The notes below the pieces were generated by a model. The model did no database searches and was not told the origin of the DNA. It saw only the letters and a list, made by a program, of their open reading frames with translations. Positions 26,387 through 36,300 of a stretch of DNA of 64,000 nt are shown piece after piece. Origin of the DNA: Lachnospiraceae bacterium. Lineage in GTDB: Bacteria > Bacillota > Clostridia > Lachnospirales > Lachnospiraceae. The stretch is taken from NCBI GenBank assembly GCA_902363835.1, contig CABJBM010000003.1, forward strand, positions 62,001 through 126,000. The letters run 5' to 3'. The position numbers were made by a program, and so were the translations under genes. Each line of letters begins with the position of its first letter. Position 1 is the stretch's first letter.

Positions 26387-26779
26387 ATGTGTGCCAATAA
26401 GAAACAGGAAACCATACAATCAGCCGAAGAATTACTCTGTCCTATCCGTTATTTAATGAATATATTTGGCGGCAAGTGGAAGCTGCCCATTGTGTGCATG
26501 CTTTCAGGAGAAACCCCTTTAAGATACAGCGTCATCAAAAGAAGATTGGGCGACATTACAAATGTGATGCTGGCCCAATCCTTAAAGGAACTGGAAGCGG
26601 CAGGAATTGTCCATCGGGAACAGTATAATGAAGTGCCTCCAAGAGTGGAGTATACGCTGACCGAAAAAGGCACAAGCGTTTTGCCTGCACTGGTACAGCT
26701 TGCAGAATGGGCGGTTGGATCTATGCAGGGCGAAACCGATTGCGGTATTCTGTGTACAAAATGTCAATCCACAACATGA
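26387..26779 (+). CDS. HxlR family transcriptional regulator
   Basis: A 130-residue winged helix protein with the HxlR pattern CPIRYLMNIFGGKWKLPIV, then FSVIKRRLGDIT-like and LKELEAAGIVHRE segments. Members often sense redox state or reactive electrophiles through the N-terminal cysteine, which is present here (Cys-24 region). The ATG at 26387 follows GAGGGATATAAA. Its natural target may be the lost divergent gene or itself. Confidence 0.92.
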   Translation: MCANKKQETIQSAEELLCPIRYLMNIFGGKWKLPIVCMLSGETPLRYSVIKRRLGDITNVMLAQSLKELEAAGIVHREQYNEVPPRVEYTLTEKGTSVLPALVQLAEWAVGSMQGETDCGILCTKCQSTT

Positions 26780-26787
26780 TAATACGG

Positions 26788-26828
26788 AAAAAGCAACCGC
26801 TATATATGACGGTTGCTTTTCCTTTTTT
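26788..26828 (+). terminator. Terminator after the hxlR-type gene
   Basis: An 11-bp stem (AAAAGCAACCG with CGGTTGCTTTT) is followed by CCTTTTTT. The A-run on the other side could make it work for the convergent gene at 26895 as well. Confidence 0.8.
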
Positions 26829-26894
26829 AAAGGACTATGTAAATGTATGGAAGTTGATGGAAAATCAGTACCAGGCAGGCCGCTGGCTGCCATA

Positions 26895-27761
26895 TCAATC
26901 CGGAAACAGCCCGCTGACCTTATCCCTGTTCTCTTTGGAATTAAGATTTTTAAATAAATCCCGTTGAGACTCTGACAAATTGTATACTTTCACAGCGGAA
27001 AGCTGTGTTACACGAATTACGGAGTTTCCTTCTGTTTTGGCTCCGTTTACAGCATTCAGGCTCCAGTATATGGATTGAAGCTGGGTAAAATCCTCTTCGC
27101 CGGTTATTTCGATTTCATAGGGATAATTCTCGGTCTGCTCATGCCTTATGGCATAAATGGCAAGTGCTTCACAAAAATTATCCTCTCCTTCTATGAGATC
27201 ATAACCATCTGTCATATCCAGCAGACCGGCAATGTAATCAATGTGTTCATTCAAACTATCCTGTGCAGCCTGCATGGCTTCCACAACATCCTGATTGCTC
27301 TCGCTTTCTTTATGGGACGGAATCCCATTTGGAATCCCACCTGGTATCTCCTTCGGTATCTCTCCCTCAATCACTTCCGGAGTTTCTTCCTCAGTCTGAA
27401 TCTCCCCGCTCTCATCAGTTTCTGCCGCAGGCAGATTTTCCCCTTCAGAGTCAGATTCATCCGGAGGAGATTGGGAAGGGTCGCTCTCTGATTCTTCGGA
27501 GGTTTCCGGGGATTCAGATTCACTTTGTTCCGGCTGCTCCGTTTCCTGCTCTTCCCCATCATTATGGCTTTCTTCCGGATATTCCCCGGCTTCCTCATCT
27601 GGCTCTGTGCTGTCCTGCGGTGAAGATTCTTCAGCCTGAGTCTTTTCAGCCTGAGTTTCCTCAGTCTGGGTTTCCTCCTGGGCAGATACCAGATGAATGG
27701 TTCGGGTGATCAAACCGGTAATCAAAACTGCACATAAGACAAATGTAGCCCATTTTTTCAT
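26895..27761 (-). CDS. Secreted acidic protein of unknown function
   Basis: A 288-residue exported protein: a signal peptide of about 27 residues (ending VSAQ), then about 120 residues that are extremely rich in Glu, Ser, Pro and Thr (a likely disordered spacer). A folded C-terminal domain follows from about residue 160 (DVVEAMQAAQDSLNEHIDYIAG to the end). I do not recognise that domain. It has no sorting signal, so it is probably released or non-covalently held. It is the last gene of the sortase/pilin locus, 98 nt after the DivIVA-like gene, and starts after AAGGAGGGAAGTCAA. Confidence 0.75.
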   Translation of the reverse strand: MKKWATFVLCAVLITGLITRTIHLVSAQEETQTEETQAEKTQAEESSPQDSTEPDEEAGEYPEESHNDGEEQETEQPEQSESESPETSEESESDPSQSPPDESDSEGENLPAAETDESGEIQTEEETPEVIEGEIPKEIPGGIPNGIPSHKESESNQDVVEAMQAAQDSLNEHIDYIAGLLDMTDGYDLIEGEDNFCEALAIYAIRHEQTENYPYEIEITGEEDFTQLQSIYWSLNAVNGAKTEGNSVIRVTQLSAVKVYNLSESQRDLFKNLNSKENRDKVSGLFPD

Positions 27762-27859
27762 TTGACTTCCCTCCTTATTTACAATCTATCCCCTCAGTCA
27801 AATTGGCGGGGAGGAAATTATTTATAAAAACCTTCAAAAACATGTAAAAGGATCTGCAT

Positions 27860-28351
27860 TTAATGGCCCAGAGATCCGTAAACCGCACTTTCTTTCAATT
27901 CGTTTCTGGAATACGATTTAACGGCTGCTTCTTTTTCTTCCATTGCATATTGCGGCGGCATCTCCATATAGTCCGAATTGCCAAGCAGTTTTTCAATTTC
28001 ATTTTTAATCCGTTCAAGTGCAAGAACCTTATACCCTCCCAGAGAAGATATTTCTTCCTGCAATACGGTTTTCTTTTTCTGCAGTACCGCCAGTTCATGG
28101 GCGCATTCCTGTTTTGTTTGTTCCATTAAGTCAGCCGCCGCCTTTTGCGCAGTCAGAAGAGCCTCTGAAATCTGATTCTTCATTTGTATGTATTCTGCCT
28201 GAACGCTGCGCAGTTGCTCAAGTTCCCTGCACTGTTCATCGGCTGCAGCCGCAATCTCATCAAGCAAAAGATCCACTTCCCTGGCATCATAGCATTTACT
28301 GAATCTTCTTGTAAGCTTAACTGTATCTATTGATTCTTTCGTTAACACCAT
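27860..28351 (-). CDS. DivIVA-like coiled-coil protein
   Basis: A 163-residue cytosolic protein. The first ~40 residues match the DivIVA/GpsB membrane-binding hairpin pattern (FSKCYDAREVDLLLDEI), followed by a long coiled coil (residues ~30-115). DivIVA proteins bind curved membrane at poles and septa and recruit other proteins. Its place in the surface-pilus operon, 28 nt after the second sortase, suggests it positions the assembly machinery; that is inference. The start follows AAGGAAGTAACAAAAA. Confidence 0.8.
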   Translation of the reverse strand: MVLTKESIDTVKLTRRFSKCYDAREVDLLLDEIAAAADEQCRELEQLRSVQAEYIQMKNQISEALLTAQKAAADLMEQTKQECAHELAVLQKKKTVLQEEISSLGGYKVLALERIKNEIEKLLGNSDYMEMPPQYAMEEKEAAVKSYSRNELKESAVYGSLGH

Positions 28352-28379
28352 TTTTTGTTACTTCCTTTCGTACCTGTTT

Positions 28380-29183
28380 TTAAGCTCCATACTCTGGCCT
28401 TAAAACACCGATTACAATGTACCGGGCATCGTCAAACTCATAGCTGCACGTAGAAAGTACAATAAACTTATCACGGTCCGTATATTCTGTGCTGCTTACA
28501 AAAGTTGTTTTTGATGATGCGTATGACAGCAATGCTTCTAAATTTCCTGTGTACATAAATGCCTGATCCCGCCATTGGTCCGCGCCGATAACACAGCCGT
28601 ATTTTAAATCTATCCGGTAGTTTCCCTGTTCTGTATAAAGGTACAGGGAAGGGTGCTGTTCAAAATATTTCTGTTCCTTATATCTGACCAGGGAACCAAA
28701 CATCTTGCCTGATTTCATGTGGTGCCCATAAATAATGTTCAGCCTGCCGCTAAAATCCGGCGGACAGTTGTAGTCAAGGAATAATGTTCCGTTGGCATGA
28801 TAAGTACCGTCCGGCAGATGATGAAGATACCAGTTGTAATCGTCCGAACGCATAACAGGATAGTCGATTTCGGTATCCGGGCAGTAAAGCCATGCAGCAG
28901 CATCCGCATTAACTTTTTGAAGCATTTCAAAATCTATGGAGATTGACGGAATATTCACCAGCGGCAGTGCTTCTGAATCAGAAACAGCGGCCTCCACCGG
29001 ATGACGGATCTGCTTTTGCAGCTGCTCATAGTTTTGATCTCCTTCTGCATAAATCTGTATGCTTTCCCTCATCTTATACCAGGAAAATATCATAACGCAG
29101 ACTGAAACCATTAGAAGGAACCTTACTGCTGTTTTCATTGGTTTTTGCCGTTTTCTCATGAGACACCCATCATTCTCTTTCAT
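28380..29183 (-). CDS. Class B sortase (second)
   Basis: A 267-residue membrane-anchored transpeptidase. A single N-terminal membrane segment (~18-36) precedes the sortase domain. The catalytic triad is visible: His in IYGHHM (~154), Cys in LSTCSYEF (246) and Arg in DDARYIV (254). The domain layout fits class B. It overlaps the upstream pilin by 4 nt (ATGA), so pilin and enzyme are translationally coupled, suggesting this sortase serves that pilin. Confidence 0.93.
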   Translation of the reverse strand: MKENDGCLMRKRQKPMKTAVRFLLMVSVCVMIFSWYKMRESIQIYAEGDQNYEQLQKQIRHPVEAAVSDSEALPLVNIPSISIDFEMLQKVNADAAAWLYCPDTEIDYPVMRSDDYNWYLHHLPDGTYHANGTLFLDYNCPPDFSGRLNIIYGHHMKSGKMFGSLVRYKEQKYFEQHPSLYLYTEQGNYRIDLKYGCVIGADQWRDQAFMYTGNLEALLSYASSKTTFVSSTEYTDRDKFIVLSTCSYEFDDARYIVIGVLRPEYGA

Positions 29184-30424
29184 TTGTCAATGGCTTTTGC
29201 CGTTTCTTCTGTTTTACGTCTGCCTGCAAAGATCAGATAAATAAGACAAAAGGCCGCTGCCATAAAACTGCCCCAAAACATTGTTGTATAGAACCCGTAT
29301 CTGCTATTATCACCGGTTTGGGGGACACCGGCTTGGGGGAGTCCGGCTTGGGGGATGCCTGCTTGGGATACGTCAACTTCGGGTGTCCCTGTCTGGGGTG
29401 CGCCGGATTTTGGTACGTCTGCATCCGGGCCGTTGATATTGGCGATGCCGATGCCTGGACCGTTGGAACTGCCGCTGCCTTTGCTGCCTCCAGGACTTCC
29501 GCCGCTGCCTCCGCTGCCTCCGCTGCTTCCACCACTGTACTTGTTTATAAAAATACAGGATTCCACTTGCTTATTGGATCCGTTTGTCACTGTCCGTGTA
29601 ACCTCCAGCTGGCCGTTCACATCTTTCACAACATCCGTGATCGTGTAAACAGTGGTGTCATAGGTGTATCTGGATTGGCCGGTGTTCTCTTCAGAAATGG
29701 TATAATAATACGTTCCTTCCCTGGTGTATTGCCATGTACCAAAGTCTTTTGTACCTGACCCTGTAATGGTTATGGTTTTCACACCATTGATACTGCCTTG
29801 GGGCATTGGATTTGCCCCGTTCTTTGCTGTCAGTAAAAAGGTAAATGTGCTGGCTTTAGATGGATTTCCGGATACGGTTTTTTTCACCGGCGGATCGACC
29901 ATGATTTCAGGCTTGCTTGCAAGAGGAGTATAAGTGTTTTTAAACTCAATACGGCCCACCTTGCTGCCATCACTTTTTTGAACGGTGATTTCCGCCACAA
30001 GATGATCAGCCGGCTGTCTTACATAGACAGTTAAGGAATAAACCTCATTATCGTAACTGTATCCGGCTGCAGAGAAAAACGTATTTCCTTTGATTTCATA
30101 ACGATAAATACCGGTATTATTAAAGGAAATGGGATCAATATTTTTGCTGACGGTTCCGTCGGCTGTGAAGGAATAAGTACCGCTGATGCTTCCCGCCGGC
30201 ATTGGATTTCCTGCATCCCTTGAGGTTAACGTGTAAGAAAACACACTATTCACGCCCAAAGCAGAGCTATTCTTTGTAAAGACCTGGTCTATGCGCAATG
30301 TGACCGGCACCGAAGTGATCGCTGCATAAGCGGCCTTGGGAAGTATCATAGCCAAAGTGAATAGAAAGAACAGACAAATCACAGTTGTTATCCTTTTATC
30401 ATGTACTTTTTGTAAAAAAGGCAT
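29180..30424 (-). CDS. Pilin-like surface protein with two isopeptide (Spy0128-type) domains
   Basis: A 414-residue cell-wall protein. A signal peptide (~1-34, ending AAYA) is followed by two repeats of the streptococcal pilin isopeptide-linkage fold (~36-168 and ~175-295, each ending in an FxNxY-like strand: EFKNTYT, FINKYSG). A Gly/Ser linker (~296-325) and short QAGxP repeats come next. The C-terminal sorting signal is VPQTGDN, a hydrophobic stretch and a basic tail (AGRRK). Such domains form self-made Lys-Asn bonds that stiffen pili. The sorting motif differs from those of the other two surface proteins in the locus. Confidence 0.87.
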   Translation of the reverse strand: MPFLQKVHDKRITTVICLFFLFTLAMILPKAAYAAITSVPVTLRIDQVFTKNSSALGVNSVFSYTLTSRDAGNPMPAGSISGTYSFTADGTVSKNIDPISFNNTGIYRYEIKGNTFFSAAGYSYDNEVYSLTVYVRQPADHLVAEITVQKSDGSKVGRIEFKNTYTPLASKPEIMVDPPVKKTVSGNPSKASTFTFLLTAKNGANPMPQGSINGVKTITITGSGTKDFGTWQYTREGTYYYTISEENTGQSRYTYDTTVYTITDVVKDVNGQLEVTRTVTNGSNKQVESCIFINKYSGGSSGGSGGSGGSPGGSKGSGSSNGPGIGIANINGPDADVPKSGAPQTGTPEVDVSQAGIPQAGLPQAGVPQTGDNSRYGFYTTMFWGSFMAAAFCLIYLIFAGRRKTEETAKAIDK

Positions 30425-30430
30425 CTCCCA

Positions 30431-31363
30431 TTACTCCTTTACGCGCTTTCTTTTTAATATATAATGAATGGCAACTACAAACAGGATGAGCAGCACTGTT
30501 AACAGTGTGATCCGCAGCCACATAGGGGCGCTTTCCCAGATGCCGGCTTGCCTGTCTACCAACACCTGCCCGTTTGCTTCCCTTGTATTTTCCGTATTAA
30601 AGGTATCGCTGTAGCACTGGTTTGTGATTCTTGCTGCAAGAATATCCCTTCCATTGGTTGAATCGGAAGAACATGTGGTCAAAAGAAGGATATGATCTTC
30701 TGCAGTCACTCCGATATCGCGGGTGTATAAGGCCTTATCTATGAGATTTTGCAAATATGTCTGCTGTGCCTCTTTCCCCTGGATGCAGGGCGTAAATACG
30801 CCTCCGTCATATGCATCCGTCTTAATAAAAGCAAAAAATTCCAATCCATGATCTTTGCCGCTGAAATACAGGTTTCCATAAATGCGGCTGTCAAAAAAGT
30901 CTTTATGGCTAAAGGAACCAAGATCTCCGAACATGGCTTGTTTTTCCATGTGATGGCCATACAAAATACTGTTGAAGTCCTGGAAATCCTTGTTGTTTAA
31001 ATAATCTAAAAAGATAGCTCCTGAAAGGGAGTAGGTCCCAAAGACACTGGTATTCACATATTTCGCATTGTCGGAACCCTGTGCTATGGGATAGTCTATA
31101 TTGGTGCCATAGACAGTCAGCCAGCCAAACACCTCCGGGTTCATAGCCTGAAGCTCCGCAAAGGATATGCTGTCTTCCTCTGCACTTGGCTTGTAAACTG
31201 CGAACTGGGAGGCATCTGCTGCCTGATATACCTGGTCGGAGTCCCACATGGCATAGGCTGAAATCGATATCATCAGCAGAATGATCGTTAATATCATGAA
31301 ATCAACCACATTGCTTGCGATTTTTACCGCTATTCTGCCAATCTTTTTTGCTGCTATGTCCAT
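30431..31363 (-). CDS. Class B sortase with C-terminal membrane anchor
   Basis: A 310-residue sortase with an N-terminal membrane segment (~18-40) and, unusually, a second membrane segment near the C-terminus (~278-302) followed by basic residues, like pilus-polymerising enzymes. Catalytic residues are His in LYGHHM (~137), Cys in LLTTCSSD (231) and Arg in NGRDIL (239). The start follows GGAGGCCAT. It lies between the two pilin genes, 6 nt before the downstream one. Confidence 0.93.
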   Translation of the reverse strand: MDIAAKKIGRIAVKIASNVVDFMILTIILLMISISAYAMWDSDQVYQAADASQFAVYKPSAEEDSISFAELQAMNPEVFGWLTVYGTNIDYPIAQGSDNAKYVNTSVFGTYSLSGAIFLDYLNNKDFQDFNSILYGHHMEKQAMFGDLGSFSHKDFFDSRIYGNLYFSGKDHGLEFFAFIKTDAYDGGVFTPCIQGKEAQQTYLQNLIDKALYTRDIGVTAEDHILLLTTCSSDSTNGRDILAARITNQCYSDTFNTENTREANGQVLVDRQAGIWESAPMWLRITLLTVLLILFVVAIHYILKRKRVKE

Positions 31364-31411
31364 ATGGCCTCCTTCCCGGTATTATTTTATAGTGACCTTA
31401 CTGATGAATCT

Positions 31412-32704
31412 TTAATGTCTGGAACCGTAAATACGTCTTCTCCGTGATTTCACAACCACAAAGGCGGTAAACGCACCTACCGCCATGATCAGAATCATGA
31501 TAAAGGGAAGGTTATTGATCACAACGCCCGTAGGAGTTATACTTTGAAAAGTGTTGGTAAAATCAGCAGCGTTCTTCTTCTCACCGATGAGCAATGATCC
31601 GGTACTCAGATTTTGTCCCTCATTAGCCGTTAAATCCGGAGATATAACGTCATCGTTATCGGTAATCCGGACTTTCGGAGTATAACCTACGGCACCTTGC
31701 TCTTCTGCAACATATTTTGCTCCAACCTCTAAATCATTGAAGACCAGTGTCTGGTTATGTTTGAGATTGATCACATTTGTGCCGCCTGTTGTTACTTCAA
31801 AGTAATCTTTGCCATTACCATCAGTCAGAATATTAACACCAGAAGCCACGTTGGCAGCCCCTGTTACCACACCGGTAGAATCAACTACATATGCCTTGTA
31901 AGTCACCTCAGACGTCAGCACAGCTGGCTTGGTTATTGAAACATCATAACTGAAGTATTTTGTCTGATCGGCAAAATCACCTGCTACAACCTTACTGATG
32001 GCAAGCACCTGGTTAGCTGGAATTGTTGGGTCCACGCCGCCGTTATTCTTTGTATAGGCATTGTAAAAAATGAGCCCGCTGTAACTTCCACTTCCTGTTG
32101 GACCGCCGGGATTTGGATTAATCTTATCGCCGGAACCAGCAGTGCCATCGTCATTAATCAGAATTTTTGTAACAATCGTTTCTACATAGAAACCTGAATG
32201 ATCGCTCTTTTCTTTCACAAAGTAACTGATTTCATACTTTGCCTGAGAATAATTCATGGTTTCCTTGGTTGCATCGACAATCGTATAGGTGTCCGCATCC
32301 TCTGTGATATCGTATGTATATATACCCGTACTTGTAAAAGTAGGAGTCACCGCACCTTCTTTTGGCACACTTTTGATTCCGGTTTGGCTGTCTGTTGTGC
32401 CCGTATCGGCGTTTGAGAATGTAACAGCTACAGGTGTAATATCAGGCATCTGGCCCAAAGCGGCTGCTGTTGATTCTCCCATATAACTTTTCTTTTCAAA
32501 TGTAAAAGTAAAGTTGGCATTAGGAGTCGTTGTTCCTTCCGGCATTCTCAGCATTTTTGTGATAGATGCCCTGGCAGGTGTGGTTTCACTTCCAGTGAGC
32601 TCACCGGCCGCAAATGCAGATGCGGTAACTTCCAGGCACATAACCATAGCAAGCGCCGTCGTTAAAAGCATACGCGGGAATCGCTTTTTTTGTTTTTTAA
32701 TCAT
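31412..32704 (-). CDS. Pilin-like surface protein with PTGV-type sorting signal
   Basis: A 430-residue exported protein: a signal peptide (~1-32, ending SAFA), an FctA/Spy0128-like isopeptide domain (~40-220, ending LIFYNAYTKN), then a second beta domain (~235-385; ISKVVAGDFADQTKYFSYDV, VAEEQGAVGYTP) that also occurs near the C-terminus of the large adhesin. The C-terminus reads ITPTGVVINNLPF, a hydrophobic stretch and RRRR, a sorting signal that departs from LPXTG. The ATG at 32704 follows AAGGAG. It is probably the major shaft subunit. Confidence 0.85.
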   Translation of the reverse strand: MIKKQKKRFPRMLLTTALAMVMCLEVTASAFAAGELTGSETTPARASITKMLRMPEGTTTPNANFTFTFEKKSYMGESTAAALGQMPDITPVAVTFSNADTGTTDSQTGIKSVPKEGAVTPTFTSTGIYTYDITEDADTYTIVDATKETMNYSQAKYEISYFVKEKSDHSGFYVETIVTKILINDDGTAGSGDKINPNPGGPTGSGSYSGLIFYNAYTKNNGGVDPTIPANQVLAISKVVAGDFADQTKYFSYDVSITKPAVLTSEVTYKAYVVDSTGVVTGAANVASGVNILTDGNGKDYFEVTTGGTNVINLKHNQTLVFNDLEVGAKYVAEEQGAVGYTPKVRITDNDDVISPDLTANEGQNLSTGSLLIGEKKNAADFTNTFQSITPTGVVINNLPFIMILIMAVGAFTAFVVVKSRRRRIYGSRH

Positions 32705-32753
32705 TTTTACACTCCTTATATTTTGCATGTTTTTATATAGAAACACAAAGGTT

Positions 32754-33329
32754 TTATATATCTCTTCGTCTGAGGATTGTTATCACTTTCCCCAAGGTGT
32801 CTTTGACATCCACAGCTCCATATATGCGGCTGTCTGTGGAATTTATCCGGCTGTCGCCAAGGACAAACACCTGACCTGCCCCCACAGTAAGCGGAAACTC
32901 TACGCCGCCTTCGTATCGCTGGGTTTGGGTGTATATTCTTGTTTCCTGCTGCAGTGCACCGTTGATGAACAGCCCTTCCTCCGTAATATCCACAATATCA
33001 CCTGCCGATGCAATCACCCGGCGTACCTGTTTTTTTCCCTCAAATTCCAATACAAGGGTATCGTAGGCCACATAGTTTTTGTCCAGCCGGTAGAAAATCA
33101 CCAGATCACCGTCTTTTACTGCAGGAGTCATAGAGGCATCTCCATTGCGGTAAAGACCAAACATAAAGGTGAAGCCCAGCATCAAGACAAACAGCACCGC
33201 CGCAATCTTGATCAGCAGAAACAAGATTTCCATTGCCAGCGAAGGTTCAGATAACCCTGCCGGTTCCTCAGGCGGCTCCCGGCTCCTTAGGTTTTTTTTG
33301 TTTTTTGCATGTTTATAGACTTCTCTCAT
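32754..33329 (-). CDS. Signal peptidase I (pilus-locus type, second)
   Basis: A 191-residue membrane serine protease that removes signal peptides. One N-terminal membrane segment (~32-58) precedes the catalytic Ser in GDASMTP (~66) and the Lys in GKKQVRRVIASAGD (~100), and VLGDSRINSTDSR matches the family's box E. The start follows AAGGAG, one base after the adhesin's stop codon. Dedicated signal peptidases inside pilus operons often act as pilus assembly factors (SipA-like). Confidence 0.9.
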   Translation of the reverse strand: MREVYKHAKNKKNLRSREPPEEPAGLSEPSLAMEILFLLIKIAAVLFVLMLGFTFMFGLYRNGDASMTPAVKDGDLVIFYRLDKNYVAYDTLVLEFEGKKQVRRVIASAGDIVDITEEGLFINGALQQETRIYTQTQRYEGGVEFPLTVGAGQVFVLGDSRINSTDSRIYGAVDVKDTLGKVITILRRRDI

Positions 33330-33330
33330 G

Positions 33331-36300
33331 TTACAAGCTCCTTCTGCGTCTGAGAAAGATTTTGCCGGCACTCAAACCAACCGCCATTAACACAGGCAGT
33401 GCCAGAACAACCAGAGGAATGCTGCTTCCTGTCAATACACCGGTCGGCACGACGGCCGTTCTGCTATTTGTAAAAGCAAAGGTCTTAGCTGTACCAGTCA
33501 AAGTGCGCACCCCTGTATCTGCTCCCGTGTTTGTCTCATTGCCATCCCGAAAAGATGTGGTATAACCCGCAGCGGCAGTCTCAATAATTTGTACCTTGCT
33601 GTTTACCGGAACACCGGCAATGGTAATCTGCTGGCCATGTTTCAGCGTGAACTCCGCTTCGCCATTGCTGTCCAGCGTTAAAGTACCACCTGCCGGGACT
33701 GCCACTCCTGATCCTGAAACAATACTGCCTGTATATAAAAACTCTGTTCCCCCTGAAAGCTTGTTGCCGCTTTCATTCATAAAGCAGATGGTAAAGGTAA
33801 ATTCCTTTGTTTTGTCGGCATAGTCACCCGTTACTGTTTTGGAAACAGCAATGCTGCTACCTGGCACCCACTTTGCATACAGCGTTATGTCGCGTGTCAC
33901 CGTGTCTGTGGCAAAGTTCCAGGGATTTGTGCCGGCCACGTCCTTATACCAGCCGCTAAAGGAGTAATTATCACGAGTGGGGTTGGGCGACGGAGGGGTA
34001 ATGGTGCCGCCAGGTTCAACGATCTTCGGATGAACCGTACTTCCGCCTCTGGAATCAAAATTCACCGTATAAAAAGTACCGGCAGCTGTTATCTTATATC
34101 CAACGTCAAAGTTGTTGTAAGCAAAGTCAAATGGTGTCGTAAAATGTGTGGTAAAAATCTTTTGTGCATGTAGATTCATATCAACTGTACTTTTATCATT
34201 GGCCTTGCCAGCTTTGTTATCCTTAAATACCGCCGCATCCGAAGTAACGGTAAGCTTATCAAGGGAATTAATATAAATGCCGCCGCCGTTGGGCGCCACA
34301 TTGCCGTCGATGGTGCCGGCCTGGATTTCAACTGTTCCATTGTTTTCGCTGTAAATGCCGCCGCCGGCCCGCTTCGCCATATTACCGGAAATTTCACCAT
34401 TTTCAACAATGAGCTTGCTCTGGTATAAATGAATTCCGCCGCCCCAGCCCGAATCGCTTTCAACTGATTCCGCGACATTGTTGATGATTTTCCCGTTGTC
34501 TTTGATTGTAATGATGCTGTCAAGTCTGCCGGAAATAGCTCCGCCCTGGCCGCCTCCAAAGTTACCGGCGGATGCAAGTGCCGCGTTGCCGGAGATTTCA
34601 CCGCCGCTGATTGTAACATCTGAGTCCCTGTAAATATATAAGGCCCCGCCATATCCGGCTGTATTGCCGGAGATATTTGAATTTATAACTGTAACATTTC
34701 CACCGCTCCCCATTATGGCACCACCGAATGAAGCTGTCTTATTACCGGAGATACTGCATCCCTCGATTGTAACCCTGTTTTTTTCCGACGCACTCTCTTC
34801 GCAAATACCGCCGCCGCCCAGTACCGATTGATTGCCCGAGATTTCACCGCCGGTGATGATAAGAGTTGTACCAGTATCCCCGGTATGCAACGCAATGGCT
34901 CCACCAGAAAATGAAGAATTATTATTGTATAAATTTGTATTCTCAACCGTTATCATGCCTCCAGCGAAATGAAGACCACCACCAGAGGTCGCTTTATTAC
35001 CCGAGATTTCACTGTCCTTTACACTAATTTCAGATGCCGCTCCGTTGAGACCACCGCCGGAACGATTGGTTTGGGTAGTTGAAGCCAATGAATTATTACA
35101 GATTCTGCTGCCTTGGATAGAAGCGGTACCATTTTTAACATCAATACCTCCCCCTTCTAATTCTGCAGTATTTCCGGATACTTCAGCACTTTGAACGGTA
35201 AGATTACCTGAATTAACATAAATGCCTCCGCCGGCATTTGCCACAGAATTTCCGGATATTTCGGTACTTTCAACGGTAAGATTACCTGAATTAACATAAA
35301 TGCCTCCGCCGTCTTTTGTCGCAGAATTTCCAGATATTTTACCGCCGCTAAGTGTAAGTGTGGCTCCGGGATCAAGCAGAATACCCCCGCCTTCCGATGC
35401 AGTACAATCCCGTATTATAGAATTGTTAAGGTTGAGCCTGAGTGCTGTTCCACCTTTAACATTGATTCCACCACCTTTCTTGTTTCCGTTTAACACAATA
35501 TTCTCAAAGGTAATTTCAATTGTACCGCCCTTAGTGCTTGGATTTATTATGAAGTGCCGCACGGCATTCGATTGAGCAAAGGTAAAATTACCAGTTGCAG
35601 AACGAAAAGTGAGACTCTTATTCGTGGTAATTGGTTCCGTGAATGTTATGTCTCCTGTGATGTCGATGACAGCATTATCAAGTGCCTGAGATACGCAAGA
35701 CTTCAGTTGAATAAAATTACTTGCACTCAACAGCATCTTTTTTCCCGGTATCAGGCGCATTCCGGCATTCACATGCTCCACCGCTGTGTCTGTTTCCGAA
35801 GATATTACAAGTGTTTCACTGCAGGCCATGATGGTTTCCTCGTTGATTTCAACGATTTCAAATTTATTATCTCCTGATATTCCGGTCACTGGCAGTAAGT
35901 ACTCTGTTTCCCCTATGATTTCAGAAGAGATTCCCACTACATAGCTGCCAGGCTCAATGTTTTCAAAGCAATATGTACCATCGGGTGCCGTTCTGACGGT
36001 CTGCACCGCAGCATCTTCATGCCCCGCCCCATAGAGGCTTACAGGATAATCCTCCACACCGGACTCCTCTTCGTCCATCACGCCATCCACATTTTCATCC
36101 AGCCAAAGCCTGCCGCTGATGCTGCCGGACAATACATCAGGAGGTTCCGGTTCCGTTACCGTTACGACTGCAACAGGAGGCGCCTGCCCATAGAGATACG
36201 TGCCAATGTCAGCAGTAAAGGTATAGGTTCCCGGCATATCTTTGTCATATAACCCGCTGTCATCCCATGTTACCGGGATGTCCGCCGTCATACCGTCCTC

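Noticed and set aside
32514..33254. 246-codon plus-strand ORF opposite pilin and signal peptidase
   Set aside because: It is antisense to two genes with clear signal peptides and catalytic motifs; its protein shows no family pattern.
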